Source of the DNA: Pyrinomonadaceae bacterium
GTDB taxonomy: Bacteria; Acidobacteriota; Blastocatellia; Pyrinomonadales; Pyrinomonadaceae
DNA length: 53,501 bases
Direction: 5' to 3'
NCBI GenBank assembly: GCA_014534425.1
Contig: JACVRN010000025.1
Location: forward strand, 1 to 53,501
Shown here: positions 1 to 8,981 of the stretch, one piece after another
Layout: every line of letters begins with the position of its first letter
How positions within the stretch are numbered: position 1 is the first letter of the stretch
Made by a program: the position numbers and the translations under genes
The notes under the pieces: model-generated
Seen by the model: only the letters and a program-made list of their open reading frames with translations
Databases searched by the model: none
What the model was told of the DNA's origin: nothing

Positions 1-1118
1 AGCTTCGACTGCTCGTCGTCCAACTGCGGCATTCCCATGCCCCCGAGAAGCTGGTCGGGGAGCAGCTTCATGATCTTTGAGAAAGAGCCGAGCTTTTTAA
101 CCTGCCGTAATTGACTACGAAAATCGTCGAGCGTGAACTGGTTTTTCTGAAGCTTTTTTAACTGCTCTTCGGCTTCCGACTGATCAACCTTCGACTGCAC
201 CTCTTCTATGAGCGAAAGCACGTCGCCCATACCTAGTATGCGCTGCGCTATCCGGTCGGGATAGAAGGCTTCGAGCGCGTCGTACTTCTCGCCTACGCCG
301 ACGAACTTAACGGGCTGGCCTGTGACCTGCTTGATTGAGAGCGAAGCGCCGCCGCGCGCGTCGCCGTCCATCTTCGTCAGCACGACGCCCGTGATGCCTA
401 CCTGCCGATGAAACTCTTCGGCAGAGCGCACGGCGTCCTGTCCGGTCATGGCGTCCGCGACGAAGAGAATCTCTACGGGGTGCGTCTCCTGCTTGATGGC
501 TACGAGTTCTTCCATCAACTCATCGTCTATGTGCAGGCGGCCCGCAGTGTCAATCAGGAGCGTGTCGTAGCCCGTTTGCTGAGCGTGACGGTAAGCTTCG
601 CGCGTCAAGGTCAGAGGGTCGTTGGTCTCCGGCATCTCGAAGATTGACTGGCCCGTTGCCTTTGCGATGACCTTCAACTGTTCGCGCGCCGCCGGGCGGT
701 AAACGTCCGTGGAAACCAGAAGCGGCTTGCGCTCCTGATTCTTCGCAAGCCAGAGGGCAATCTTGCCCGTGCTGGTAGTTTTACCGGAGCCTTGCAGGCC
801 CACAATCATGACTACGTTTGGGACGGTTTTCGTAAAGACGAGGCGCGAGCTTGTTCCGCCCAGGAGGTCTACAAGTTCGTCGTAAACAATCTTGACGACT
901 TGCTCCGAGGGCTTCAAATCCTGCCAAACCTGCTGGCCTTCGGCCTTTTCCTTGACCGAATTGATGAAATCCTTGGCGACCTTATAGTTAACGTCCGCTT
1001 CCAGAAGCGCCAGGCGAATCTCCCTGAGCGCCGCGTCCACATGCGCGGGCGTCAGCACTCCCTCGCCGCGAAGGTTCTTTAGCGTGCGTTTTAATTTATC
1101 GGATAAAGACTCGAACAT
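1..1118 (-). CDS. ffh: Signal recognition particle GTPase Ffh (5' part, truncated by window)
   Basis: Reading the minus strand from the ATG at 1118 gives about 372 residues starting MFESLSDKLKRTL, the usual Ffh N-domain start. Next come the G-domain P-loop GLQGSGKTTSTGK, the DTAGR motif, the TKMDGDARGG motif and the beginning of the M domain (GMGDVLSLIEE). Ffh is normally about 450 residues, so roughly 75 C-terminal residues, including the methionine-rich RNA-binding part, lie beyond position 1. The protein binds 4.5S RNA and signal sequences of nascent membrane proteins and delivers ribosomes to FtsY at the membrane. No defect is visible in the part present. It is divergent from the regulator at 1495. 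Confidence 0.96.
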   Translation of the reverse strand, partial: MFESLSDKLKRTLKNLRGEGVLTPAHVDAALREIRLALLEADVNYKVAKDFINSVKEKAEGQQVWQDLKPSEQVVKIVYDELVDLLGGTSSRLVFTKTVPNVVMIVGLQGSGKTTSTGKIALWLAKNQERKPLLVSTDVYRPAAREQLKVIAKATGQSIFEMPETNDPLTLTREAYRHAQQTGYDTLLIDTAGRLHIDDELMEELVAIKQETHPVEILFVADAMTGQDAVRSAEEFHRQVGITGVVLTKMDGDARGGASLSIKQVTGQPVKFVGVGEKYDALEAFYPDRIAQRILGMGDVLSLIEEVQSKVDQSEAEEQLKKLQKNQFTLDDFRSQLRQVKKLGSFSKIMKLLPDQLLGGMGMPQLDDEQSK

Positions 1119-1159
1119 ACTCGTATAGGCGAACTTCCGTGCCTTAAACGGAAACGCTG

Positions 1160-1189
1160 ATGATACCTATGGGGTTATTGCCATGTCAA
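1160..1189 (-). promoter_or_regulatory. Probable sigma-70 promoter of ffh
   Basis: On the minus strand, TTGACA (1189-1184) and TATCAT (1165-1160) are separated by 18 bases, about 40 bases upstream of the ffh start codon. The -35 box is consensus and the -10 box has one mismatch. This is a sequence match only. Confidence 0.6.
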
Positions 1190-1494
1190 GGTGACGGGCA
1201 CGCGCCTGATTTACCCTTTCCACCTTCCCTGACAAATCCTTAGCGACGCTCGCGCGCGGAGCTTAAATTCCGGCCAGAGTTAAGCTTAAAGGGTGGACGC
1301 CCTGGCCTGCTGTGTGCTACATTTCCGGCTGTTAAGGGCGAACTAGTCTTTGATGGGAAGGGTTCCAAGTTGTGGGAGGTTTGGAATCCATTTCTCTTTA
1401 ACCTCATCCCCATCCTGAGCATGTCAAAAGGGTAAAAGTGAAATAGTCCGAGAATTCGTGCTTTCTATAGGGTTCGGGCTTTTCTTAAATTCTG
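1190..1494. other. Intergenic region between divergent ffh and sigma-54 activator
   Basis: No gene supported by a ribosome site or recognisable product was found. A 60-codon minus-strand frame at 1240-1422 has no supporting motif. The promoter of the regulator at 1495 must lie here, but I could not identify convincing boxes, and there is no clear Shine-Dalgarno sequence before its ATG. Confidence 0.4.
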
Positions 1495-4400
1495 ATGGCA
1501 AAAGATTCGCACACAGGCCGCAACGCGAATAAGGAGACGACCGCAGCCACTTCCGGCATTGTCAACCTGGAAGCTGCGCGCGAGCGTCTACGGTCGCGTA
1601 CCCGTTCGCACCCCACGCGCGAACAGCTTGCGACAGAGCTTGAATCCATACACGTTCTTCTGGATCAGGGCCTCTCGTCCGAAGCCGAATCGCGTCTGGT
1701 CTCTCTCTTGAGGAATGCGCGCCACGACGCGTCGCAGCTTGCCATGGCGCGCTGCGCTCTCTCAGCCGCGCTTGAGATGAAGGGGCGTTACCGCGAGTCG
1801 CTCGAAGCGGTGGCGATGTATGAATCGGCGGAAGCGCGTGCGCGCCTGGATGCGGAGGCGCAAATCTGCCTGCGCGTCCAGATAGGTCTCTGCTACAACT
1901 ACACTGGCGACCATCCCAAGGCAATAGCTCTTCTCAACGCGACCCTGCGCGACGTGACCGAAAAGGGGAGCGACGACCAGCGCGGCTCAGTCTATCTTGC
2001 TCTGGCCCGCGTCTATCGCAGCATCAGCGAATATCCAATAGCGCGCGACCACTCCATTAAGGCGCTTGAGCATTTTCGTCGTGAAGGCTCATGGCGCGGC
2101 ATGGCCGAAGCCTACTTCGGCATCGCGGGCGCAGAGATGCTGGCGGGCGATTACGAGTCTAGCCTCAACAATTTCGAGCAGGCGTTAAAGCTCGTAGGCG
2201 ATAATCCGGCCACTTACCTGTTGGGCAAGATTTACACGAACATGGCCGGGGCCTGCTGGTTCCTCAAGCGCCCGCACGAAGGCATACGCTTTCTGGAAAA
2301 GGCTATTGGCTACTACGAGCGCACGGATCACAAGGCCAACGCCGCCGACGGCTACAACAATCTGGGCATCAACCTGATTCTGGTAGGCGACTGGGACAGA
2401 GCGCAAGCTGCAATAGAGCGCGCCCTCGCTGTCGCAAGCGAGTTCGATGCGCGCGGCGCAAAGGTGCCTATGATTCTGGACTCTCTCGGAGAGCTTAGAA
2501 TGCTTCGCGGCGACCTGGAAGACGCGCAGAGCTACCTTGAGCGCGCCGTCACGCTCGCCACAGAGAACGGCAACAAGTGGTACGAGGGCCAGGCGCTTCG
2601 CACGCTTGGGCGTTGTCATCTGGCTATGGGCGACGTGAGGCGTGCAATGGAAGACGGGCGCAGGGCCTTTGACATGGCCGAGCGCATAGCCGACCGGCAG
2701 GCCGTCTGCGATTCGCGCCTGTTGCTCGCCGCCGTTTATCTGCAACAGGGACGCCTGGACGAATGCGCCGAAGAGCTTCAACACGTCACGGAAGAGACTG
2801 CAGAGAGCGCGCCCGACCTTGCTCTTGCGGGCGAGGCGCAACGCCTTGAGGGAATGCTCGCGCTTGCGCGGCATGATTCCACACTCGCCGTGCATCACTT
2901 CGGGCGCAGCGTTTCCATCTTCGACATGCTGGGCGACCGTTACAGGGGCGCTCTGGCTCATTACGGGCTTGGCTCCGCTTACGCTCACTCTCAGCCGGAG
3001 CGTGCGGAAGAACACCTGACGCGCGCCGCTCTGGTCTTCAGAGAGTTGGGCGCAGCGCTTAATCTCAAGCAGGCCGAAGAGGCTCTGCGCGAGTTGGAGC
3101 GTGAGTCAACGCCTGAGCGGCGCGGCGAGCAGTCTGCGCTCTCGCAGCTTTTGACCTTGCGATTGACTGAAGCCGTAGCCTCGCGCGAACTTCTGCTGAG
3201 AGAGCTTGCGGCAGTCATTCATCAGGAGACGGAGGCCACGCGCGTGCTTATCATAGAGCCTGCCGAAGCGGGTCTCTACAAAGCCGTCATCTCGCACGGC
3301 TGCACGCCGGAAGAGATTGCTTTCTACACGGAAGAGTTTGCGAAGACCACGGACGAGCATGAGCGTGAAGAGTTTGCCGCAAAGCATGACCTCGCGCTTC
3401 TCTCTTTACGAGCGGCGAACGCGCAGCACGCCTGGGTTCTCATGCAGCCTCGCGCGGCGGCCACTCTTCCCGACAACGTTTCGCTTCAACCTCTGCTGCG
3501 CGTAGTCGAGCTTGGCATGGATGTCTGCGCGCTTCGTGAAAGAGAGCGCACAGGCCACGGCCCGCAGGAGCAGACCACGCTCGTTGACCAGAGCCTTCTG
3601 CCCGGCTTCATTCATTCCAGCCCCGCCATGACGCGCCTCGTAGAAGAGGTCAACAAGATTCGCTCTTCGGACGTGACGGTGCTGGTCACGGGCGAGAGCG
3701 GCACAGGCAAGGAGTTGGTTTCGCGCGCCATTCATGCTCTTTCATCGCGGCGCAACAAGGTCTTCGTTCCCTTCAACTGCACTGCGGTTCCGAAGGAGCT
3801 TACGGAAGGCTATCTCTTCGGCTATCGTCGCGGCGCTTTCACGGGCGCGGTCAACGACTCGCCCGGCGTCATCCGCACAGCCGCAGGCGGCACGCTCTTC
3901 CTTGATGAAATAGGCGACCTTCCGATTGACGTTCAGCCGAAGCTCTTGAGGTTCTTGCAGGAGGGAGAGATTCAGCCCCTTGGCGAGCAGCGTCCCGTTA
4001 AGGTTGACGTTCGCATCATCGCGGCCACCAACACAGACCTTGAGGAACTGGTAGCGCAAGGCAAGTTCCGCGAAGACCTCTACTATCGCCTCAACGTCAT
4101 ACGCCTTCGCGTTCCGCCTTTGAGAGAACGCAGAAGTGAAATCCCGACCATAGTCAACTATTACATCAACCACTACTCCGCGAAGTTCGGGCGGCGCGAC
4201 ATACAGATAACGCCGCAGGCCGTAGACCTGCTGATGGTCTCGGACTGGCCCGGCAACGTGCGCCAACTGTGCAACGAAATTCAGCGCATAGTCGCACGCG
4301 CTGAAGACGGAACCACAATTACGCCCGACCATCTCTCGCCGGAATTGAAACGCACGAGCGCTCCTCTGGGCGGCTCCGGCGCGACCATCACAAACATTGC

Positions 4401-4605
4401 GCCCGCGACTTCCACCGAAGGCATGACGCTGGCGGACGCCCTGGCCGAAGTCGAGCGCCGCATGATAGCCGAGGCGCTTCGCAAACACTGCGGCAACATC
4501 TCTCGCGCCGCGCGCGAGCTTGGCCTGACCCGCCGTGGTCTCTACCTCAAGCTGGAACGCCACGACCTCAGCACCACCGGCCAGGACTTGAGCGCCACCG
4601 GCTGA
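1495..4605 (+). CDS. TPR-repeat sigma-54-dependent transcriptional activator
   Basis: This 1036-residue protein has three visible parts. Residues about 40-540 are a long array of TPR-like helical repeats (for example NLGINLILVGDWDRAQAAIE). Residues about 545-690 form a linker or sensor region of unknown fold. Residues about 700-940 are an AAA+ sigma-54 interaction domain with Walker A GESGTGKE near 733, the sigma-54-contacting GAFTGA loop near 780 and Walker B FLDEIGD near 802. A Fis-type helix-turn-helix (NISRAARELGLTRRGLYLKL) lies near 1000-1020. The intact GAFTGA loop indicates genuine sigma-54 activation. There is no receiver domain, so the TPR array is probably the signal input, sensing a protein or peptide partner. 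The gene stands alone, so its targets cannot be inferred from neighbours. Confidence 0.93.
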   Translation: MAKDSHTGRNANKETTAATSGIVNLEAARERLRSRTRSHPTREQLATELESIHVLLDQGLSSEAESRLVSLLRNARHDASQLAMARCALSAALEMKGRYRESLEAVAMYESAEARARLDAEAQICLRVQIGLCYNYTGDHPKAIALLNATLRDVTEKGSDDQRGSVYLALARVYRSISEYPIARDHSIKALEHFRREGSWRGMAEAYFGIAGAEMLAGDYESSLNNFEQALKLVGDNPATYLLGKIYTNMAGACWFLKRPHEGIRFLEKAIGYYERTDHKANAADGYNNLGINLILVGDWDRAQAAIERALAVASEFDARGAKVPMILDSLGELRMLRGDLEDAQSYLERAVTLATENGNKWYEGQALRTLGRCHLAMGDVRRAMEDGRRAFDMAERIADRQAVCDSRLLLAAVYLQQGRLDECAEELQHVTEETAESAPDLALAGEAQRLEGMLALARHDSTLAVHHFGRSVSIFDMLGDRYRGALAHYGLGSAYAHSQPERAEEHLTRAALVFRELGAALNLKQAEEALRELERESTPERRGEQSALSQLLTLRLTEAVASRELLLRELAAVIHQETEATRVLIIEPAEAGLYKAVISHGCTPEEIAFYTEEFAKTTDEHEREEFAAKHDLALLSLRAANAQHAWVLMQPRAAATLPDNVSLQPLLRVVELGMDVCALRERERTGHGPQEQTTLVDQSLLPGFIHSSPAMTRLVEEVNKIRSSDVTVLVTGESGTGKELVSRAIHALSSRRNKVFVPFNCTAVPKELTEGYLFGYRRGAFTGAVNDSPGVIRTAAGGTLFLDEIGDLPIDVQPKLLRFLQEGEIQPLGEQRPVKVDVRIIAATNTDLEELVAQGKFREDLYYRLNVIRLRVPPLRERRSEIPTIVNYYINHYSAKFGRRDIQITPQAVDLLMVSDWPGNVRQLCNEIQRIVARAEDGTTITPDHLSPELKRTSAPLGGSGATITNIAPATSTEGMTLADALAEVERRMIAEALRKHCGNISRAARELGLTRRGLYLKLERHDLSTTGQDLSATG

Positions 4606-4637
4606 AGCGTCAATCAAATCTGGATGAAATTGAAGCA

Positions 4638-4662
4638 GTAGGGGCAGAGGACTTGTCCCTAC
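4638..4662. repeat. Degenerate copy of the GTAGGGGCAGG palindromic repeat
   Basis: GTAGGG and CCCTAC arms surround a loop that still carries the family's GGACTTGT core. Better copies lie at 8662-8694 and 42380-42408. This copy has lost part of its right arm. It is a dispersed intergenic element, perhaps acting as a weak terminator for the upstream regulator. Confidence 0.6.
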
Positions 4663-4732
4663 AGTGTGGTTTCTTAAAGAGTTTTATGTCAAAATACGCC
4701 CGCGTTGAGTTCATCAATAGAGGAAAGTTCCT

Positions 4733-4837
4733 ATGGGCGACAAAATCTTCACGGCCATTTCCGTCCTAATCTTTCTGCTGGCCTTGGGCGGCCTCGTCTA
4801 CGCTCTTCTGGTCATCTACCGCTTCATCCAAATCTGA
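4733..4837 (+). CDS. 34-residue single-helix membrane peptide (hypothetical)
   Basis: The ATG at 4733 follows an AGAGGAAAG ribosome site with good spacing. The frame runs 34 codons to TGA and encodes MGDKIFTAISVLIF..., a charged N-terminus followed by about 22 hydrophobic residues and a short YRFIQI tail. This is typical of a small inner-membrane peptide that could bind a larger membrane complex. I do not recognise the family. Its function is unknown, and it is too short for ordinary gene finders. It sits alone in a 410-base gap between the regulator and a secreted-protein gene. Confidence 0.5.
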   Translation: MGDKIFTAISVLIFLLALGGLVYALLVIYRFIQI

Positions 4838-5022
4838 ATATCAAGCGTAATTTAAGTCCCGCCTGTTTCTTTGTAAATTCGCAGGAATTTTTGTGGAATA
4901 AGGCGTGGCTTACCCTTTTATTTAATTTATAGTTCGACCAATCTTGCCCAACCCGTAGCTTTGGCAGTGCGGCTCCATACGCTTACGGGATAAGTAAAAT
5001 CCAGTCTAGAGAGGCTTTGAAG

Positions 5023-5505
5023 ATGATAAATAAACGCTCCGTCACCTCGCTTTCAGTTGTAGCAATGGTGCTCATCGCGGCTGCCGTAGCCCTGGCCGCC
5101 AGCGTCCACTTTAAGAAGGGTTCCCCGACCTTCAACGACACGGGCGTCTCGCTCCTGACCTGCGGCTCGCTCACAGGTCTGGGCAATGAGGACGTGACCA
5201 TCCTTGTTACGGCCACAGGCTTCCCGACTGCCACCTGCACCAACCAAGGCGGCACACAGGCTCCGGGTCAAAATCCTGCTACCGTCACCCTCTCCGGCGC
5301 AAAGACAATCCCGTCCAGCCAGATTAAGAACGGCAACCTCTCGTTCTGCGTTGCGACAGAGCCTCCGCCCCAGCCCACGGCAGCAGAAGCCGGATGCCCC
5401 AACAGCAATTGGACAGCAGCCATTACGGACGTGCAGTTCACCTCCGCCACCGTCACGGTCATTCAGGGCGGACAGACCGTCTTGCAGCAGACCTTCAAAC
5501 AGTAA
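5023..5505 (+). CDS. Small secreted protein, function unknown
   Basis: About 160 residues. The N-terminus ([17 protein letters not shown]...) is a clear signal peptide, probably cleaved after ALAAS. The mature part is rich in Thr, Gly and Pro, has three or four cysteines (TCGS, ATCTN, FCVAT, GCPN), and looks like a small beta-sandwich. The ATG at 5023 is preferred because the AGAGAGG ribosome site (5008-5014) lies 8 bases upstream of it; an in-frame TTG at 5017 is too close. Two strong terminators follow, so it appears to be a single-gene unit. I do not recognise the family. Confidence 0.75.
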   Translation: MINKRSVTSLSVVAMVLIAAAVALAASVHFKKGSPTFNDTGVSLLTCGSLTGLGNEDVTILVTATGFPTATCTNQGGTQAPGQNPATVTLSGAKTIPSSQIKNGNLSFCVATEPPPQPTAAEAGCPNSNWTAAITDVQFTSATVTVIQGGQTVLQQTFKQ

Positions 5506-5542
5506 AGGCTCTTCTGAAATCTGTTTAAGCCCCCCGCAAAGC

Positions 5543-5587
5543 AGGGCTGCAAAGAGAACACGCCACTCTTCGCAGCCCTTTCTCTTT
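5543..5587 (+). terminator. Rho-independent terminator
   Basis: AGGGCTGC pairs with GCAGCCCT, extended by AAGAG/CTCTT inside, and TTCTCTTT follows. It lies 38 bases after the stop of the small secreted protein gene. Confidence 0.8.
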
Positions 5588-5663
5588 AAACTTTCCTGTA
5601 ACTATTGCGCGCGGAAATACGTTTACTGTCTTAGTGGACTGCAAAACTAATCCTCCTGCTCGT

Positions 5664-5701
5664 GGTGGGCGTCGGCGGTGACGCCCACCTTCTTTAGTTT
5701 T
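5664..5701 (+). terminator. Rho-independent terminator-like hairpin
   Basis: GGTGGGCGTC (5664-5673) and GACGCCCACC (5680-5689) form a perfect 10-bp stem with a 6-base loop, followed by TTCTTTAGTTTT. It insulates the flippase gene from upstream transcription. Confidence 0.75.
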
Positions 5702-5757
5702 CGAAAGCTCTTAATTCGGGCAACTTTATCTAGGTTGAAGCTCTCACCTGTCGAATA

Positions 5758-7104
5758 ATGAAGCTGCTACAACATGCGCGCAGCCTCGTAGGCTCCTTTT
5801 ACGGGCAGGCTATAACTAACGTAGAGCCGGACGCAATAACCTTGCGCTCGGCCACGTCGTTAGCCCTGAAGGTTGCGTCAACAACCCTGAGCTTCATCAT
5901 TAGCCTGCTGCTCGCGCGCACCTTGAGCGCCAACGGGTACGGCGTCTACGTTTACGCTATTGCCTGGACTAATCTCTTAATAGGGCCGTCGACGCTTGGC
6001 TTCGACCGCTTGCTGGTTCGGCAGGTCTCCGTCTACGGAACCGAAGCGGCGTGGAGCCCCATGCGTGGACTGATGAGAGAGGCGCGCAGGTTCACGCTCG
6101 TCACTTCAGTAGGACTGAGCGCAGCCGCCGCCCTACTCGTATGGGTGCTGGTTTCACCAACCGACAGGCAGATGCGCGCGACAATCTGGCTGGCCCTGCT
6201 CTCTGTCCCCATCATGGCCCTCATCACCGTGCAGCAATCAATCGCCCAGGGTTTAAAGCAGGTGATACTCGCTCAATTGCCCATCACGCTTATACGCCCT
6301 GCCACTTTCATCATAATCATACTGACTTTGCGCGCCGTGACGGGCGCGGCGCTGCTCCCGTCTCAGGCTATGGGCCTTAATCTAATCGTGACGCTTTTGA
6401 CTCTGGCAATCGGTGGAAAGCTTCTTAGCATGATTCTCCCGAAAGAGGTGAAGGCGAGCATTGCTCATCAAGGCGAAGGTTGGGTGCGGCACGCCTGGCC
6501 GCTCTTCTGGCTCGGCAGCTTTTATCTGCTCAACTCTCAGATGGACACGCTCATGCTGGGCACCATGCGCGCTCCCAATGAGGTGGCCGTCTATAACATA
6601 GCCAACCGCATGGCAGAGTTGATGACCTTTACGCTCATAGCCGTCAGTGTGACAATCGCGCCGACCATCGCAGAGCTTTGGGCGCGCGGAGAGGTCGAGC
6701 GATTGCAGCGTGTGCTCAAAAGGAGCGTACGAATAATCGCCGCCGTCTCGCTCCCTCTGGCAATCGGCCTGTTGGTCTTCGGCAGCTTTGTCTTGAGATT
6801 GTTCGGCCCTGAGTTTGTCGTAGGCTATCGCGCGCTGGTAATCCTGACGGGCGGGCAGATGGTAAACGCCCTGGCTGGCTCGGTCGGCTTAATACTCGTG
6901 ATGACTAATCACGAGCGCGACGTTATCATCGCGCACCTGCTCAGCCTATTTGTAATCGTCTTGCTAGGCTCCGTGTTGATACCTCTATGGGGGATTGAAG
7001 GCATAGCGGCGGCGCGCTTCAGCAGTCTAATCTTCTGGAATATCTTTCTGGTCTCACGCGTGCGCTCGCGCCTCAGGATAAATCCAACCGTCTTCGGACG
7101 GTGA
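5758..7104 (+). CDS. Lipid-linked polysaccharide flippase, Wzx/MATE-like
   Basis: This 448-residue protein consists almost entirely of hydrophobic segments, about 12-14 transmembrane helices. It begins with a short cytoplasmic N-terminus and the typical first helix block (ALKVASTTLSFIISLLLAR, then NGYGVYVYAIAW and LGFDRLLVRQV), which is characteristic of Wzx/RfbX-type polysaccharide exporters. The family flips undecaprenyl-pyrophosphate-linked repeat units across the inner membrane. It lies about 9 kb upstream of the large minus-strand polysaccharide cluster and converges with a family 4 glycosyltransferase, so it probably serves the same glycan. The exact substrate cannot be read from sequence. 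Confidence 0.87.
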   Translation: MKLLQHARSLVGSFYGQAITNVEPDAITLRSATSLALKVASTTLSFIISLLLARTLSANGYGVYVYAIAWTNLLIGPSTLGFDRLLVRQVSVYGTEAAWSPMRGLMREARRFTLVTSVGLSAAAALLVWVLVSPTDRQMRATIWLALLSVPIMALITVQQSIAQGLKQVILAQLPITLIRPATFIIIILTLRAVTGAALLPSQAMGLNLIVTLLTLAIGGKLLSMILPKEVKASIAHQGEGWVRHAWPLFWLGSFYLLNSQMDTLMLGTMRAPNEVAVYNIANRMAELMTFTLIAVSVTIAPTIAELWARGEVERLQRVLKRSVRIIAAVSLPLAIGLLVFGSFVLRLFGPEFVVGYRALVILTGGQMVNALAGSVGLILVMTNHERDVIIAHLLSLFVIVLLGSVLIPLWGIEGIAAARFSSLIFWNIFLVSRVRSRLRINPTVFGR

Positions 7105-7175
7105 GCGCACGTAGAGTTGTAAGTTAAGAGTTGTTGGATGAAGAAATGCGAAGACCGTACTTCTTTGATGTCATC

Positions 7176-8486
7176 TTACTTCGCGTGTTCGGCCTGCATC
7201 CAGGGGTGCAGGCTAAAAGGAGGCCCGCCCGTCGCAGCCGTCTCTGCCAGTGTGGTCGTTGCCCTGTCATCTTTGCGGCCCACGCGGTCATACGTATTGA
7301 GCATTATCGGCAGCACTATGTCGGGAGTGAAAAGCTGTTCATAGCGTGCGCGTGCGGCCAGGCCCATTCGCGCGCGAAGCTCAACATCCGAGGCTAGCCT
7401 GTGCATGGCGTCCGCAAGAGCGTTCTCGTCTCCCGCAGGGATAAGTATTCCGGCCTCTTCCGAGACGACTTCGGGAACGCCGCCGACCGCAGAGGCTATA
7501 ACAGGCAGGCCGAACGACATGGCCTCTACGATGCTGTTCGGGGTACCTTCGGCCAGCGAGGGATGCACCAGCACGTCAAGGCTCTTGAAGAAGGCGCGCT
7601 TCTGTGCGCGATTGATGTAAGCGCCGGGTACATGGCAGCGTTCAGCTATGCCTAGGCTGACGACCTGCTTCTCGACTTCAGAAGCTTGCGGCCCTGTCCC
7701 TGCCAGCTTCAGATATGAGTCACTGGCAGGGACTTTCTTATTCATGCGCGCGAAGGCTCTGAGCAATATAGACAGGCCCTTCATCTCGTCGAAGCGCGCG
7801 GCGAAGCCGAAGGTCACAGGCCCGCTCGGCGCTTGCTGCTGCTTAGCATCGCCGTTACGCAGGTCTTCCACCATTATAGGCAGAACAGAGACGGGGCTTT
7901 GCGGTTTGTATCTCTCGCGGCACAGGTCTGCCAGCCCCGGCGAGAGCGCCGCCACCTCCGCGCACAGAGGCAGAGCCTTAATCAGCCGCTCGTAATACGG
8001 CCCATGCTCGGCAGAGTAATAAGGCGTGCCCATCTCCTGGTAAATAACCGGCACGCCCGCCGCATGACTCGCGTTAATCAGCACAGGAGTGGCTGCGTCC
8101 GGGGTCACTACATGAACAACGTCAGCGTGGCTGCGTGACAGATACTTGTGGCACTCCCTCAGGTAAAGATTGGCGATGCGCCGCGTGATATTCTCGGCAT
8201 CCCTGTGCAAGACCTGTCGCGGACGGCTTGAGATGTGCAGAAGGCGACAGGCGGCCTTGCGCGCTTTAGCCAGCAGAAAGTGTGCAGGGTGATCTGTGAT
8301 ATGAATGACTTTGACACCGGCCTCTGCCAGTGGCACTTGATACTGCACGTCCGACGGATGCGCGTACATCGTCAGCACATGCGGATCGTGCCCGGCCTTT
8401 TTGAGTTGGATGGCATAAGTAACGATAGCTTCATCGGCCCCACTAATTGGGCCTAAAAACTGGCCTTTACATAGAATAATCTTCAT
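7176..8486 (-). CDS. Glycosyltransferase family 4
   Basis: About 436 residues from the chosen ATG at 8486 (MKIILCKGQFLGPISGADE). Two in-frame starts upstream (8510 and 8579) would add a hydrophobic stretch unusual for the family. It has the two-Rossmann GT-B layout. The N-terminal half has the GADEAIVTYA segment. The C-terminal half has FAARFDEMKGLSILLRAF and the nucleotide-sugar signature PSLAEGTPNSIVEAMSFGLP with the EX7E glutamates. It transfers a sugar from an activated donor to a growing glycan at the cytoplasmic face. It converges with the flippase gene. Confidence 0.9.
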   Translation of the reverse strand: MKIILCKGQFLGPISGADEAIVTYAIQLKKAGHDPHVLTMYAHPSDVQYQVPLAEAGVKVIHITDHPAHFLLAKARKAACRLLHISSRPRQVLHRDAENITRRIANLYLRECHKYLSRSHADVVHVVTPDAATPVLINASHAAGVPVIYQEMGTPYYSAEHGPYYERLIKALPLCAEVAALSPGLADLCRERYKPQSPVSVLPIMVEDLRNGDAKQQQAPSGPVTFGFAARFDEMKGLSILLRAFARMNKKVPASDSYLKLAGTGPQASEVEKQVVSLGIAERCHVPGAYINRAQKRAFFKSLDVLVHPSLAEGTPNSIVEAMSFGLPVIASAVGGVPEVVSEEAGILIPAGDENALADAMHRLASDVELRARMGLAARARYEQLFTPDIVLPIMLNTYDRVGRKDDRATTTLAETAATGGPPFSLHPWMQAEHAK

Positions 8487-8496
8487 GATGTGACCG

Positions 8497-8531
8497 TTAT
8501 CATTTTTCATGGCGGCCAGCGAAAATGATAA
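8497..8531 (-). promoter_or_regulatory. Inverted repeat in the leader of the GT4 gene
   Basis: TTATCATTTT (8497-8506) and AAAATGATAA (8522-8531) are perfect 10-bp arms around a 15-base GC-rich loop. The hairpin ends 11 bases upstream of the chosen start codon, and its loop contains an alternative in-frame ATG. It could affect translation or be a protein-binding site; no direct evidence. Confidence 0.4.
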
Positions 8532-8661
8532 GGCTAAAGACAGAATTGAAAAGCAGCAGCATAACTTCCAATCTCTCACCCCTGCGAAGCTATACCGCTC
8601 TGGGCCATTATGATAATTATGTTAACACAAAAAGCTCATTCTGATGCGGCCAACATAATAA

Positions 8662-8694
8662 CTGTAGGGGCAGGACTTGTCCCTGCCCCTACAG
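8662..8694. repeat. GTAGGGGCAGG palindromic repeat, best copy
   Basis: CTGTAGGGGCAGG and CCTGCCCCTACAG form a perfect 13-bp stem with a 7-base loop, just beyond the 3' end of the XRE gene. Related copies are at 4638 and 42380. It may terminate the XRE transcript; on the plus strand it is followed by TTCTTTT. Confidence 0.75.
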
Positions 8695-8699
8695 TTCTT

Positions 8700-8981
8700 T
8701 TAATGTTCGTGTTTTGGTCGGCTCGGAAGCTTCTTGGGCAGGTTTTGTTCATCGTCTATCAGCACGTCTACACAGATACCAGCCCCGCGAGCGTATTCCA
8801 AGAGAACTGCTAAAGGCGATTCGTTCCTTCCTATCTCATATTCAGAGATTCGCTTGTAATCAAGTATCTCTTCAAAGCCTAAACGCCTAAGCATCGCACT
8901 CTGAGAAAGACCAAGCGCATTTCTAATCTGTAAAAGCTTTTCGGCTAGACGCTCTTGCCTCATACGCGCTCTCTTTCCCAT
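8700..8981 (-). CDS. XRE-family helix-turn-helix regulator
   Basis: 93 residues. Residues about 14-70 form an XRE/Cro-type helix-turn-helix (LLQIRNALGLSQSAMLRRLG ... ISEYEIGRNESPLAVLLEYA). The tail (DVLIDDEQNLPKKLPSRPKHEH) is polar and probably disordered. The family binds palindromic DNA as a dimer. A TAGGAG-TTTT-CTCCTA palindrome directly abuts its start codon, which suggests autorepression. It is divergent from a possible 49-residue gene at 9091 and stands at the edge of the accessory island. Confidence 0.87.
   Translation of the reverse strand: MGKRARMRQERLAEKLLQIRNALGLSQSAMLRRLGFEEILDYKRISEYEIGRNESPLAVLLEYARGAGICVDVLIDDEQNLPKKLPSRPKHEH

Noticed and set aside
2185..3015. 276-codon minus-strand frame, also 3742-4617 minus
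   Set aside because: Both are shadows of the sigma-54 activator gene, which has complete domain support.
4705..4932. 75-codon plus-strand frame overlapping the 34-residue peptide
   Set aside because: No ribosome site and a mixed composition; the shorter frame in the other phase has both a ribosome site and a coherent membrane helix.
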